64,000 nucleotides of DNA from Candidatus Gastranaerophilales bacterium. Its GTDB lineage: Bacteria; Cyanobacteriota; Vampirovibrionia; Gastranaerophilales; Gastranaerophilaceae. Positions within the stretch are counted from its first letter, which is position 1. Every line of letters begins with the position of its first letter. The notes under the pieces are model-generated. The model was not told the origin of the DNA, did not search any database, and worked only from the letters and a program-made list of their open reading frames with translations. The position numbers and the translations under genes are program-made. The stretch covers positions 17,876 to 81,875 of the forward strand of contig CANQOQ010000007.1 in the NCBI GenBank assembly GCA_947625495.1, read 5' to 3'. Below are positions 43,966 through 51,895 of the stretch, one piece after another.

Positions 43966-44715
43966 TTATGAAATTCTTTGAAACATATATCCGATACCGC
44001 GTGCCGTAAGAATTAATTCAGGGTTTGCGGGATCAGTTTCAAGTTTAGAACGAAGTCTTGAAATATGAACGTCTACAACTCTGGTATCAATTCTGTGATC
44101 CGGCGGATAAGACCAAACGTGCTGAAGAATTTCATTTCTTGAATATGCTTGTCCTGAATTATTAACTAATAATTCAAGTAAACTAAATTCCATACCGGTA
44201 AGTCTGATACGTTCATTTTTTCTGAATACTTGTCTTCTTGCCGTATCAATTCTTATATTACCTGTAGTAATAACATTTTTAGCAATTTTACTTGTCGGTG
44301 CGGAAACTTCTTTCGTATTAGTTCTTCTTAAAACCGCCTTAACTCTGGCTTCAAGTTCTTTAGGACTGAAAGGTTTAATAACATAGTCATCAGCACCCAG
44401 TTCAAGACCTGTAATTCTTTCGGATACATCACCTAAAGCGGTAAGAATAATAATAGGAACATCAGATGTTCTTCTTATTTCTCTGGTTACTCCGTAACCG
44501 TCAACTTTTGGCATCATGACGTCTAAGACAATTAAGTCGGGATTGTATTTGTTAAAAGCAGCAATAGCCTCTTCACCGTCAGTCGCTGTAATTATTTCAT
44601 AGCCAATCATACTCAAACGTGCTTCAAGAATTCTTCTTATGCTGGCTTCATCGTCTGCTACCAGTATTTTTTGATGCGAATCTTGTTCGGCTTGTAATTC
44701 GTTGTTTTCAGTCAT
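43966..44715 (-). CDS. rpaB: OmpR-family response regulator, RpaB-like
   Basis: 249 residues, AAGGGG before ATG 44715. The receiver domain has D65 as phosphoacceptor ('LIVLDVMMPKVDGYG') and acidic pair 'VADDEASIRRILEARLSMIGYE'. The winged-helix effector is 'RIRLTGMEFSLLELLVNNSGQAYSRNEILQHVW...DTRVVDVHISRLRSKLE' ending 'LILTARGIGYMFQRIS'. Several long blocks match cyanobacterial RpaB (Ycf27) as I know it, including the RLSMIGY and GMEFSLLELL segments. RpaB controls high-light and stress genes in photosynthetic relatives. No kinase gene is adjacent. Confidence 0.88.
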   Translation of the reverse strand: MTENNELQAEQDSHQKILVADDEASIRRILEARLSMIGYEIITATDGEEAIAAFNKYNPDLIVLDVMMPKVDGYGVTREIRRTSDVPIIILTALGDVSERITGLELGADDYVIKPFSPKELEARVKAVLRRTNTKEVSAPTSKIAKNVITTGNIRIDTARRQVFRKNERIRLTGMEFSLLELLVNNSGQAYSRNEILQHVWSYPPDHRIDTRVVDVHISRLRSKLETDPANPELILTARGIGYMFQRIS

Positions 44716-44902
44716 TTTTTAGACCCCTTAATGTTGCAAAATATTACCTTTGTTTACATTATATTACAAAATATAAAAAAATCAAAATATTTCTTAAACT
44801 TTGATAAAATTGTTTAATAAATTTCTTCAAATCTTGATTTTTAAATTATTTTATTTAATGATTTTACTATTGTATCAAAGGGAATTGAGGATTTTTTATG
44901 AA

Positions 44903-45868
44903 ATGAAAGATTTTTTGTCAAAATATAAAAACCAGAATGAGTTATTTGCATATTTGTCAATAGCAATTGCAGTAATATTATATGGTACAACATTAACTGC
45001 AACAAAAATATGTTTAGGATATTATACAACTCCTCAATTAATGTCATTCAGGATGATTGTTTCTGCTATTCTCTTTCTTCCCTTTATTTTTACAGTATAT
45101 AAGAATATCAAAATTGAAAAAAAGGATATATGGTTAATATTGCTCATGATGTTGTGTGAGCCGTGTTTATATTTTATATTTGAAACAAATGCTTTAAAAT
45201 ATACGACATCAGGTCAAGCAGGGATTGTAAGTTCATTAGAACCGGTAATTTTGGTTATCGGGGCAAGAATTATTTTGAAAGAAAAATTTGTCCGAATAGT
45301 ATATTTGGGTCTATTTATATCTATAATAGGCTCAATCCTTTTAAGTGTATCATCAGATGTTTCGGAGCTTGCACCAAACCCTCTGCTCGGGAATTTTTTG
45401 GAACTGATAGCGATAATATTAACCGATACTTGCGTAATAACAACCAAATATTTAATGGACAGATATCCTCCGTTCTTTTTGGCAGGAATTGCCGTAATTG
45501 GCGGTGCAATATTTTTCTCCGTAATAAATTTGGCAAGCCATGGTTCATTCCATGTGGTTTTAAATACAAGTCTGTTTTTGGTTATTTATCTCGGAATATT
45601 AACGGTAGTGGCGTATGCTTTGTATAATTATGCAATATGTACACTGCCTGCGAGCAAGTTTTCACCGTTTTTATTTGTTTTGCCTGTGGCTGCAGTAATT
45701 TTTGGCTGGTTCTTTCTTGGTGAAACAATTAATATAAAACAATTTGGCGCTTGTATCCTTGTTTTTGCGGGTATTTGTATATGCCAGATAAATGATAAGA
45801 AAAAGTACATAAAATTAATTAAGAAAATACCATTTTCCAAAGAGCTTTTAACTTTAAGCAAAAAATAA
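44903..45868 (+). CDS. EamA/DMT-family transporter
   Basis: 321 residues from ATG 44903 (GAGGA upstream); the frame is open to 44801, but that part would add a non-typical hydrophobic leader. Ten TM helices in two EamA repeats ('YLSIAIAVILYGTTLTATKICLGYYTTPQLMSFRM', 'ALKYTTSGQAGIVSSLEPVILVIGARIILKE', then 'LLGNFLELIAIILTDTCVITTKYLMDR' and 'YNYAICTLPASKFSPFLFVLPVAAVIFGWFFLGE'). Metabolite exporter, substrate unknown. Confidence 0.88.
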   Translation: MKDFLSKYKNQNELFAYLSIAIAVILYGTTLTATKICLGYYTTPQLMSFRMIVSAILFLPFIFTVYKNIKIEKKDIWLILLMMLCEPCLYFIFETNALKYTTSGQAGIVSSLEPVILVIGARIILKEKFVRIVYLGLFISIIGSILLSVSSDVSELAPNPLLGNFLELIAIILTDTCVITTKYLMDRYPPFFLAGIAVIGGAIFFSVINLASHGSFHVVLNTSLFLVIYLGILTVVAYALYNYAICTLPASKFSPFLFVLPVAAVIFGWFFLGETINIKQFGACILVFAGICICQINDKKKYIKLIKKIPFSKELLTLSKK

Positions 45869-45912
45869 TTTTTTTGTGTTATAATGCCCTTGAAGTTTGA
45901 AAAGGAATATAA

Positions 45913-46965
45913 ATGCAGATAGGAATACCGAGAGCTTTATCATATTATAATTTTTTCCCGTTTTACTACGGATTTTTTTCCGATTTGGGAATCGAAATAG
46001 TTTTATCGGATAAAACGACAAAACAAACAATGACAATAGGTTCATCTCTGGTTGTACCGGAAACTTGTCTGCCTGTTAAAGTTTATGTCGGTCATATTTT
46101 AAATTTACTTGATAAAGGTATAGATAAAATATTTGTACCTTCCCTTCAGTCAATTGCTCCTAAAATATATAACTGTTCAAAAATAAGAGGACTGCCGGAC
46201 TTAATAAGAAATGTCATAAAAAGAGATTTTACGATTATTGAAGCAACACTTGATAAATCTGAAAAAAATCATGGTTTGTATGATTTCTTAACTGAAATGG
46301 TTAAACCTTTCGGAATAACTGATATTGAAAAAATAAAAAAGGCTTCTAAAAATGCTTGGAAAGTTTATAATAATTTTCATATAATGACAAGAAGCGGTGT
46401 AAGTTATACCAAAGCTCTTAAATCAGCTATAGCAAATAAAGTAATAATAGCTGAAAATACTAATGCATATCCTATAAATATTGCTCTGATTGCGCATGGC
46501 TATAATCTGTATGATGAGCGTGTAAGTATGAAGATATTTGATAAGCTTGAAAAGCTTGAAGTAAGAGTATTCACAGCAGAACAATTAACTGCGGAACAAA
46601 TGCACGAAGGGCTTAATGCAATGCATTCAAAGTTGTACTGGGCAAATGAATATGAAATAACGGGAGCTGCTGCTCATTATATACAAGACAAAAATATTGA
46701 CGGTATTATAACCATAAATGCATTTGGATGCGGACCGGATTCATTAATGCTTGAAAGAATTTCAAGATTTGCTGCAAAATCAGAGAAACCTATTTTACAC
46801 CTATCTATTGATGAACAAACGGGTGAAGCAGGCTTTGTTACACGTTTGGAAGCTTTTGTTGATATGCTCTACCGTAAAAAACGCTCTACAATCATCAATA
46901 AGCTTAATATTCAAAACAGGAAATCGAAATATACTGATATTAAGTGTAAAGATTTAATCCAATAA
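45913..46965 (+). CDS. DUF2229 protein, acyl-CoA dehydratase activase-related
   Basis: 350 residues, AAGGAA before ATG. 'IGIPRALSYYNFFPFYYGFFSDLGIEIVLSDKTTKQTM' and 'PETCLPVKVYVGHI' are the family start. 'ITINAFGCGPDSLMLERISR' and 'PILHLSIDEQTGEAGFVTRLEAFVDML' are the cysteine block and the ATPase-like end. In Firmicutes such proteins are fused to or adjacent to the ASKHA activase of 2-hydroxyacyl-CoA dehydratases. Here it stands alone, so its partner lies elsewhere. Cys in 'ETCLP' and 'GCGPD' could hold Fe-S. Confidence 0.82.
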   Translation: MQIGIPRALSYYNFFPFYYGFFSDLGIEIVLSDKTTKQTMTIGSSLVVPETCLPVKVYVGHILNLLDKGIDKIFVPSLQSIAPKIYNCSKIRGLPDLIRNVIKRDFTIIEATLDKSEKNHGLYDFLTEMVKPFGITDIEKIKKASKNAWKVYNNFHIMTRSGVSYTKALKSAIANKVIIAENTNAYPINIALIAHGYNLYDERVSMKIFDKLEKLEVRVFTAEQLTAEQMHEGLNAMHSKLYWANEYEITGAAAHYIQDKNIDGIITINAFGCGPDSLMLERISRFAAKSEKPILHLSIDEQTGEAGFVTRLEAFVDMLYRKKRSTIINKLNIQNRKSKYTDIKCKDLIQ

Positions 46966-47001
46966 AAAAGAAGAGAACAATTAATTGTTCTCTTCTTTTT
47001 A
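46964..47001. terminator. Bidirectional terminator
   Basis: A perfect 16-bp inverted repeat AAAAAGAAGAGAACAA with a TTAA loop between the DUF2229 gene and sepF. Confidence 0.88.
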
Positions 47002-47015
47002 ATAATCCCCAAAAC

Positions 47016-47504
47016 TTAAGCTTGCGGTTGATTCCACAAAGCATCTCTTAAAAATTTATTTTTTTGCGAATCTGCAGACAATAAAACATTCGTAGGAGTG
47101 AAAATAAATACGGAATCACCAATTTTTTGCTGGCTTCCAGATAGTGCATGAGTTGCACCGCATAAAAAGTCAACTATTCTTAATGATTGTTCTTTATCTA
47201 ACAAATGAAGATTTAAAATAACTGTTTTTCTGTCTTTTAAATGTTTTACTATTGATATTGAATCTTCATAAGAGTTAGGTTCGCAAACCATAACTTCATA
47301 ACCTCTGTAGTTTGGATGAGAAACTACTTTTAAATTTTGTGATTTTTGTTCATTTTGTGTAAAAGAAGGATTTAAAGCAAGATTATCCTGTACCGGATAA
47401 TTTTCAGCTTCTTCCATCATTTCACCATAGATACTGTCTTCTCTGTTTTCAAATCCTGATGTTAAAAAATCAATGATTGTTCTAAATTTGTCTGCAACTG
47501 CCAA
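47016..47504 (-). CDS. sepF: Cell division protein SepF
   Basis: 162 residues, start TTG 47504 behind a perfect AGGAGG. An acidic N-terminal linker is followed by the SepF domain ('EVMVCEPNSYEDSISIVKHLKDRKTVILNLHLLDKEQSLRIVDFLCGATHALSGSQQKIGDSVFIFTPTNV'). It anchors FtsZ to the membrane. It follows yggS, the standard ylmE-ylmF order. Confidence 0.95.
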   Translation of the reverse strand: MAVADKFRTIIDFLTSGFENREDSIYGEMMEEAENYPVQDNLALNPSFTQNEQKSQNLKVVSHPNYRGYEVMVCEPNSYEDSISIVKHLKDRKTVILNLHLLDKEQSLRIVDFLCGATHALSGSQQKIGDSVFIFTPTNVLLSADSQKNKFLRDALWNQPQA

Positions 47505-47529
47505 TTTTTCTTCCTCCTAGTATTATTAA

Positions 47530-48189
47530 TTATTCAAATAGTATCCGTCCGAGCCTGATAATAGTTGCACCTTCTTCAAGGGCTGTTTTAAAATCATTGC
47601 TCATTCCCATTGATATCTCTTTTAATTCTACTCCATATTCGGATTGTAATTCATCGTATATTTGTTTGATATTGCCGAATAATTTATGAAGTTCTTTTTC
47701 AGAAATATTAATAGGTGCAATATTCATAAGTCCAAGTATTTTAATTCCTTGAAGCTTTATTAATTCAGGCATTTCTCTCTTTAAGTGTTCCGGAAAAAAA
47801 CCTGACTTTTGTTCTTCTTTTGCATTGTTCACCTGCAAGAGAATATTTTGTATAATCCCCTGTTTTATTGCTTCATCAGAAATTATTTTTGCAAGTTTTA
47901 ATGAATCTACGGAATGTATAAGATAAAATTTGCCAACTACTGTCTTTGCTTTATTTGATTGAAGGTGGCCTATAAAATGAAATCTGCTGTTCTGTTTTAT
48001 GGTTTCAGGCAGTTTTTGTATTTTATCCAATGCGTCTTTTACCCTGTTCTCGCCAAAATCACGCATTCCCAGTTCATAATATTTGATTATTTGTGATTCA
48101 TCAAAATACTTGGTTACTGCAACTATTTTAGGTTTATAAGGTGCGATTTGTGTTTTGATTTTTTCATAATTCTCTGCAATTTTATCCAT
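47530..48189 (-). CDS. yggS: PLP homeostasis protein YggS/YlmE
   Basis: 219 residues from ATG 48189, the position where family members usually start; an in-frame ATG at 48234 would add 15 residues. Neither has an ideal RBS. 'IVAVTKYFDESQI' holds the PLP lysine, 'DFGENRVKDALDK', 'FHFIGHLQSNKAKTVV', 'ILLQVNNAKEEQKSGF' and 'EISMGMSNDFKTALEEGATIIRLGRILFE' are all present. Fold-type III alanine-racemase-like PLP carrier. Operon with sepF. Confidence 0.93.
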   Translation of the reverse strand: MDKIAENYEKIKTQIAPYKPKIVAVTKYFDESQIIKYYELGMRDFGENRVKDALDKIQKLPETIKQNSRFHFIGHLQSNKAKTVVGKFYLIHSVDSLKLAKIISDEAIKQGIIQNILLQVNNAKEEQKSGFFPEHLKREMPELIKLQGIKILGLMNIAPINISEKELHKLFGNIKQIYDELQSEYGVELKEISMGMSNDFKTALEEGATIIRLGRILFE

Positions 48190-48400
48190 CAAATTAAGAA
48201 AAATCTCCTGTTCCTCTAATTTGTTCAAACACATTTATTATTATAGTTAAAGATTCAAAATAATACAACAAATTGTTCACTAAACAATTAAATGAATATT
48301 ATATTAATCCCCAAATCCATGTAAACATGCATGAATACATGATTACAAACTGCTTAAAAAAACTTAATACTCACTTCTCGTATTGTAAAATCTTGATTTT

Positions 48401-48420
48401 TTGTAAAAAATTTTTTACAA
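48401..48420. promoter_or_regulatory. Perfect 20-bp palindrome upstream of the Xer gene
   Basis: TTGTAAAAAATTTTTTACAA lies 26 bp before the Xer-recombinase ATG. A related half site TTGTAAAA lies 18 bp upstream, and AATTGTT-CACTA-AACAATT around 48270. Operator for a dimeric regulator is the likely reading. Confidence 0.5.
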
Positions 48421-48445
48421 TTTATAAACTGTTAAGGATAAAAAA

Positions 48446-49348
48446 ATGAATGAAGATTCAAAAAAATATCTGCAGGAATTCAGGCTGTATATAGAAGTTG
48501 AGAAAAATTTTTCAAAACATACAGTTATAGCTTATTGTTCTGATTTATTGAGTTTTTTAGTTTGGCTGGATGACAGGGATATTAGGGATGTAAACTATAA
48601 CATAATAAAAGAATATTTGTTTTATATACAGCAATTTAACTATTCCAAAACAACAACCGCAAGAAAAATAGCTTCTTTAAGGACATTTTACAGATATTTA
48701 TACAGAGAACGGGTAATAGAAACAAATCCTGCAGTCGGTGTTCACTCGCCAAAACGAGGAAAGTCACTGCCTGAGTTTTTGACAGAAACAGAGATAGAAA
48801 AGATTTTAAATAATATAAAAATTGATACACCTGCAGGATATAGGAATAGAACGATTTTAGAGCTTTTATATGCTACGGGAATGAGAGTTTCCGAGTTAAG
48901 TAATTTAAATTTTGAAAATTTGAATCTTGATGAAAATGAAATAAAAGTATTCGGAAAAGGTGCTAAAGAAAGAATAGTTCTTGTTTCAGACAGAGCTAAA
49001 AAATTTTTGCAGACATATATAAAAACCGTCAGGTATTTAATATATAAATCAGATAAAAATAAACAGACTGATCCGATATTTATTAATAAGGAAGGCTACA
49101 GACTGCAGACGCAGAGTGTAAGACTTGCCATAAAAGATGTTGTGGGCAAAATAGAACTTCCCAAACACGTAACCCCTCATGTCTTCAGACACAGTTTTGC
49201 TACAAAAATGCTTGAAAAAGGTGCTGATTTAAGGGTCGTACAAGAACTTTTGGGTCACAGCAGTATCAGTAATACTCAAATATATACTCATGTTTCTACC
49301 GAAAGATTAAGGCAATCATATAATGTTGCTCATCCGAGAGCAAATTAG
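48446..49348 (+). CDS. XerC/XerD-type tyrosine recombinase
   Basis: 300 residues, AAGGAT before ATG. N-terminal core-binding domain (1-100, 'NFSKHTVIAYCSDLLSFLVWLDD'). Catalytic residues: R147 (ATGMRVSEL), K171 (FGKGAKERIV), H245 and R248 (PHVFRHSF), H271 (LLGHSS) and Y280. Full length for Xer, unlike the short recombinase at the window's left edge. It resolves chromosome dimers at dif with its partner. XerC versus XerD cannot be decided. Confidence 0.93.
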   Translation: MNEDSKKYLQEFRLYIEVEKNFSKHTVIAYCSDLLSFLVWLDDRDIRDVNYNIIKEYLFYIQQFNYSKTTTARKIASLRTFYRYLYRERVIETNPAVGVHSPKRGKSLPEFLTETEIEKILNNIKIDTPAGYRNRTILELLYATGMRVSELSNLNFENLNLDENEIKVFGKGAKERIVLVSDRAKKFLQTYIKTVRYLIYKSDKNKQTDPIFINKEGYRLQTQSVRLAIKDVVGKIELPKHVTPHVFRHSFATKMLEKGADLRVVQELLGHSSISNTQIYTHVSTERLRQSYNVAHPRAN

Positions 49349-49383
49349 ATATAATATAAACGGAGTTAATCAGGAATAAAAAT

Positions 49384-50430
49384 ATGTATGATGTAATAAC
49401 AATAGGAAGTGCAACTTTAGATGCATTTATAGAAACAGACGCTGCTAATATAGTATCAGTCAGCTCGGTTTCTTCAAAACGTGAATTTATGGCATATCCA
49501 TACGGAGCTAAAATAGAAATAGATAACTTTGACTTTCAAACAGGCGGCGGCGGAATTAATACGGCATCTAATTTCGCTCATCTTGGACTTAAAACTTCCA
49601 CTATTGTAAAAATAGGTGATGAAATTCAAAGCGGAAAAATTCTAAAAACATTGAATTACTATGATGTAGATATTTCTAATATTATTAAAACCGATAAATT
49701 TCATACGGGATTTTCTATTATATTAACAAGTTTTCAAGGTGACAGAACCGTTTTGGCACATAGAGGCGCTAATGCTCATTTAAAGAAAGAGGATATCAAT
49801 TTTAGTGCTGTTAAAAACTCCAAATGGTTATATTTAGCTCCTTTAAACGGTGATTCAACAAAAATTCTTGATGAACTTGCCGATTATGCGGAAAATCATG
49901 ATGTTAATCTTGCTATTAATGTCGGTACAAGCAGTATAAAACAAGGCAAGCAGCATTTATACAGAATTCTAAAAACTGCAGAAGTTGTTATATTAAATAA
50001 GGATGAAGCTTCAATGCTTACGGGAATTGAAGTTAGACCTGATAATAAAACCGAAAATTATTCCGATGAATTAATACATCCTGATATAAAGAGAATGCTC
50101 AGAGAAATTAATCCTAAAAAATCAAAAGTAACAATAATAACAGATGGTAAAAACGGTGTCTATGCTTTTGACGGATATAAATACTATCAGTGCGGTGAAT
50201 TTCCTGCTAAAGTAGTCTCTACATTAGGCGCAGGTGATGCCTTCTCTTCCACTTTTGTTGCATCGCTGGAAAAAACTAATTGGGATATTGAAAAATCATT
50301 AATGTATGCTTCTGTTAATGCTGCTTCAGTTGTGGAACATTTTGGAGCACAGGACGGATTCTTAACTTTTGATGAAATTAAGGATAAACTGAAAAAAAAT
50401 AAGAAATTCAAAGTAAATATATGCGAATAA
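49384..50430 (+). CDS. PfkB-family carbohydrate kinase
   Basis: 348 residues, AGGAA before ATG. 'FQTGGGGINTASNFAHLGLKTSTIVKIGDE' is the first PfkB motif. 'VSTLGAGDAFSSTFVASL' is the second, with the catalytic Asp and anion hole. 'VVILNKDEASMLTG' is the usual middle block. Likely a ribokinase, fructokinase or nucleoside kinase; substrate not clear. Monocistronic between Xer gene and a terminator. Confidence 0.9.
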   Translation: MYDVITIGSATLDAFIETDAANIVSVSSVSSKREFMAYPYGAKIEIDNFDFQTGGGGINTASNFAHLGLKTSTIVKIGDEIQSGKILKTLNYYDVDISNIIKTDKFHTGFSIILTSFQGDRTVLAHRGANAHLKKEDINFSAVKNSKWLYLAPLNGDSTKILDELADYAENHDVNLAINVGTSSIKQGKQHLYRILKTAEVVILNKDEASMLTGIEVRPDNKTENYSDELIHPDIKRMLREINPKKSKVTIITDGKNGVYAFDGYKYYQCGEFPAKVVSTLGAGDAFSSTFVASLEKTNWDIEKSLMYASVNAASVVEHFGAQDGFLTFDEIKDKLKKNKKFKVNICE

Positions 50431-50464
50431 AAAAAAGAGATGATTTTTAATCATCTCTTTTTTT
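50430..50464. terminator. Bidirectional terminator
   Basis: AAAAAAGAGATGATT-TTT-AATCATCTCTTTTTT between the kinase and the SPFH gene. Confidence 0.88.
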
Positions 50465-50472
50465 ATAAATTA

Positions 50473-51444
50473 TTAATTTTTATCAAACATCTGCTTGATA
50501 CCGTCAACTGAGCTTAGTATACCGGTTGCTTCATAAGGCATATATACAACTTTATTGTTTTCACCTGAAGTAATATTAGATAAAGTTTCCAAATATTTCA
50601 TAGCGATTAAATATTGGTCAGGTTTTCCTTTATCAGCAAGAGCATTAACAATTCTGTTAATAGCTTCTTTTTCAGCATCTGCTTCAATAATACGTGCCTG
50701 AGCAATACCTTCGGCTCTAAGGATTTCAGCTTGTTTTTCACCTTCCGCTTTATTGATTGCAGCCATTTTTTCACCTTCTGCCGTTAATATAGCGGATTTT
50801 TTAATACCTTCTGCTTCAAGAATCGTAGCACGTCTGTCTTGTTCTGCTTTCTTTTCTTTTTCCATTGCCTGTTGAATTGATGCCGGAGGTACTATATCCT
50901 GAAGTTCCACACGGTTTACTTTTACACCCCATTTATCGGTTGCTTTATCAAGTATTTCTCTTAATTTATCATTTATAATATCTCTTGAAACAAGTGTTTC
51001 ATCAAGTGCTAATTGACCTACAAGGTTTCTTAAGTTCGTTTGCGTTAGTTTTTCAATAGCTTCAGGAAGGTTTTCTATTGAATAAATAGCTTTTTTTGCG
51101 TCAATAATTTGATAATATAATAAAGCATTAATACTTATTGTAACGTTATCTTTTGTAATAACATTTTGGCGGGGAAAGTCATAAACTGATTCTCTTAAAT
51201 CAATTCTTGGAGAATAATTAAGGACAGAATATGTCGTGCCGTCAAATGATTTTTGTTTTTGGATTCTAAGCATAGGTCTTGGTGATTCTATAAACGGTAC
51301 AATCCAGTGGAGTCCGGGGGATAATGTTTTGGAGTATTGCCCTAAACGTTGAACTATTACGGCTTCCTGCTGTTGTACTATAATTATTCCTTTTGCTACA
51401 TAAATTATTGCTGCGGCAATTAATACTATAACTAAAACTTGCAT
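50473..51444 (-). CDS. SPFH/Band-7 protein (stomatin/QmcA-like)
   Basis: 323 residues, AAGGAGAG before ATG. One N-terminal TM ('VLVIVLIAAAIIYVAKGII') then the SPFH domain ('QEAVIVQRLGQYSKTLSPGLHWIVPFI', 'VITKDNVTISINALLYYQIIDAKKAIYSIENL') and an Ala/Glu coiled coil ('AEGIKKSAILTAEGEKMAAINKAEGEKQAEILRAEG'). Oligomeric membrane-microdomain scaffold. It is 9 bp after nfeD, the usual partner. Confidence 0.93.
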   Translation of the reverse strand: MQVLVIVLIAAAIIYVAKGIIIVQQQEAVIVQRLGQYSKTLSPGLHWIVPFIESPRPMLRIQKQKSFDGTTYSVLNYSPRIDLRESVYDFPRQNVITKDNVTISINALLYYQIIDAKKAIYSIENLPEAIEKLTQTNLRNLVGQLALDETLVSRDIINDKLREILDKATDKWGVKVNRVELQDIVPPASIQQAMEKEKKAEQDRRATILEAEGIKKSAILTAEGEKMAAINKAEGEKQAEILRAEGIAQARIIEADAEKEAINRIVNALADKGKPDQYLIAMKYLETLSNITSGENNKVVYMPYEATGILSSVDGIKQMFDKN

Positions 51445-51453
51445 ATTCTCTCC

Positions 51454-51882
51454 TTATAATCTTTCTACATATAATACTAAACTATCATTTCTTACTATTT
51501 TAACATCGACACCTATAGGAATTTCTTCACCATCTGAAGCAAGTCTGGCTTCCCATCTTTCATCATATATAGTAACTGCACCGCTGTTTTGAGTGACAGG
51601 TTCTATTGTTTTAACTATTTTGTCTATGTATTGTGAATTGAAATCATTTTTTGAGTCTTTTTTCAATAATTTTACAAGAAATGGTTTTATAAAAATTATT
51701 GAAATCAGTGAAATAATTGCAAAAATTATAAAAAATACAGATAATTTCCATTTAAAAAATACAGACAAAATTGCTGTTATAACACCTGCAAATGCAAAAT
51801 TTATGCAGAACATAGACGGCGCAAATATTTCAAATATTATAGCAGCTATGGCGATAATTAAAAAAATCATCCAGTATTCCAT
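51454..51882 (-). CDS. NfeD-family membrane protein
   Basis: 142 residues, GGGAG before ATG. Three to four TM ('WMIFLIIAIAAIIFEIFAPSMFCINFAFAGVITAILSVFF') and a C-terminal OB-fold ('NSGAVTIYDERWEARLASDGEEIPIGVDVKIVRNDSLVLYVERL'). NfeD1b proteins pair with SPFH partners such as QmcA. Operon with the SPFH and AsmA-like genes. Confidence 0.92.
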   Translation of the reverse strand: MEYWMIFLIIAIAAIIFEIFAPSMFCINFAFAGVITAILSVFFKWKLSVFFIIFAIISLISIIFIKPFLVKLLKKDSKNDFNSQYIDKIVKTIEPVTQNSGAVTIYDERWEARLASDGEEIPIGVDVKIVRNDSLVLYVERL

Positions 51883-51895
51883 ATATAAACTCCCT

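Noticed and set aside
44801..44902. 34-codon N-terminal extension of the DMT transporter
   Set aside because: The RBS sits inside the extension, and the family start matches ATG 44903.
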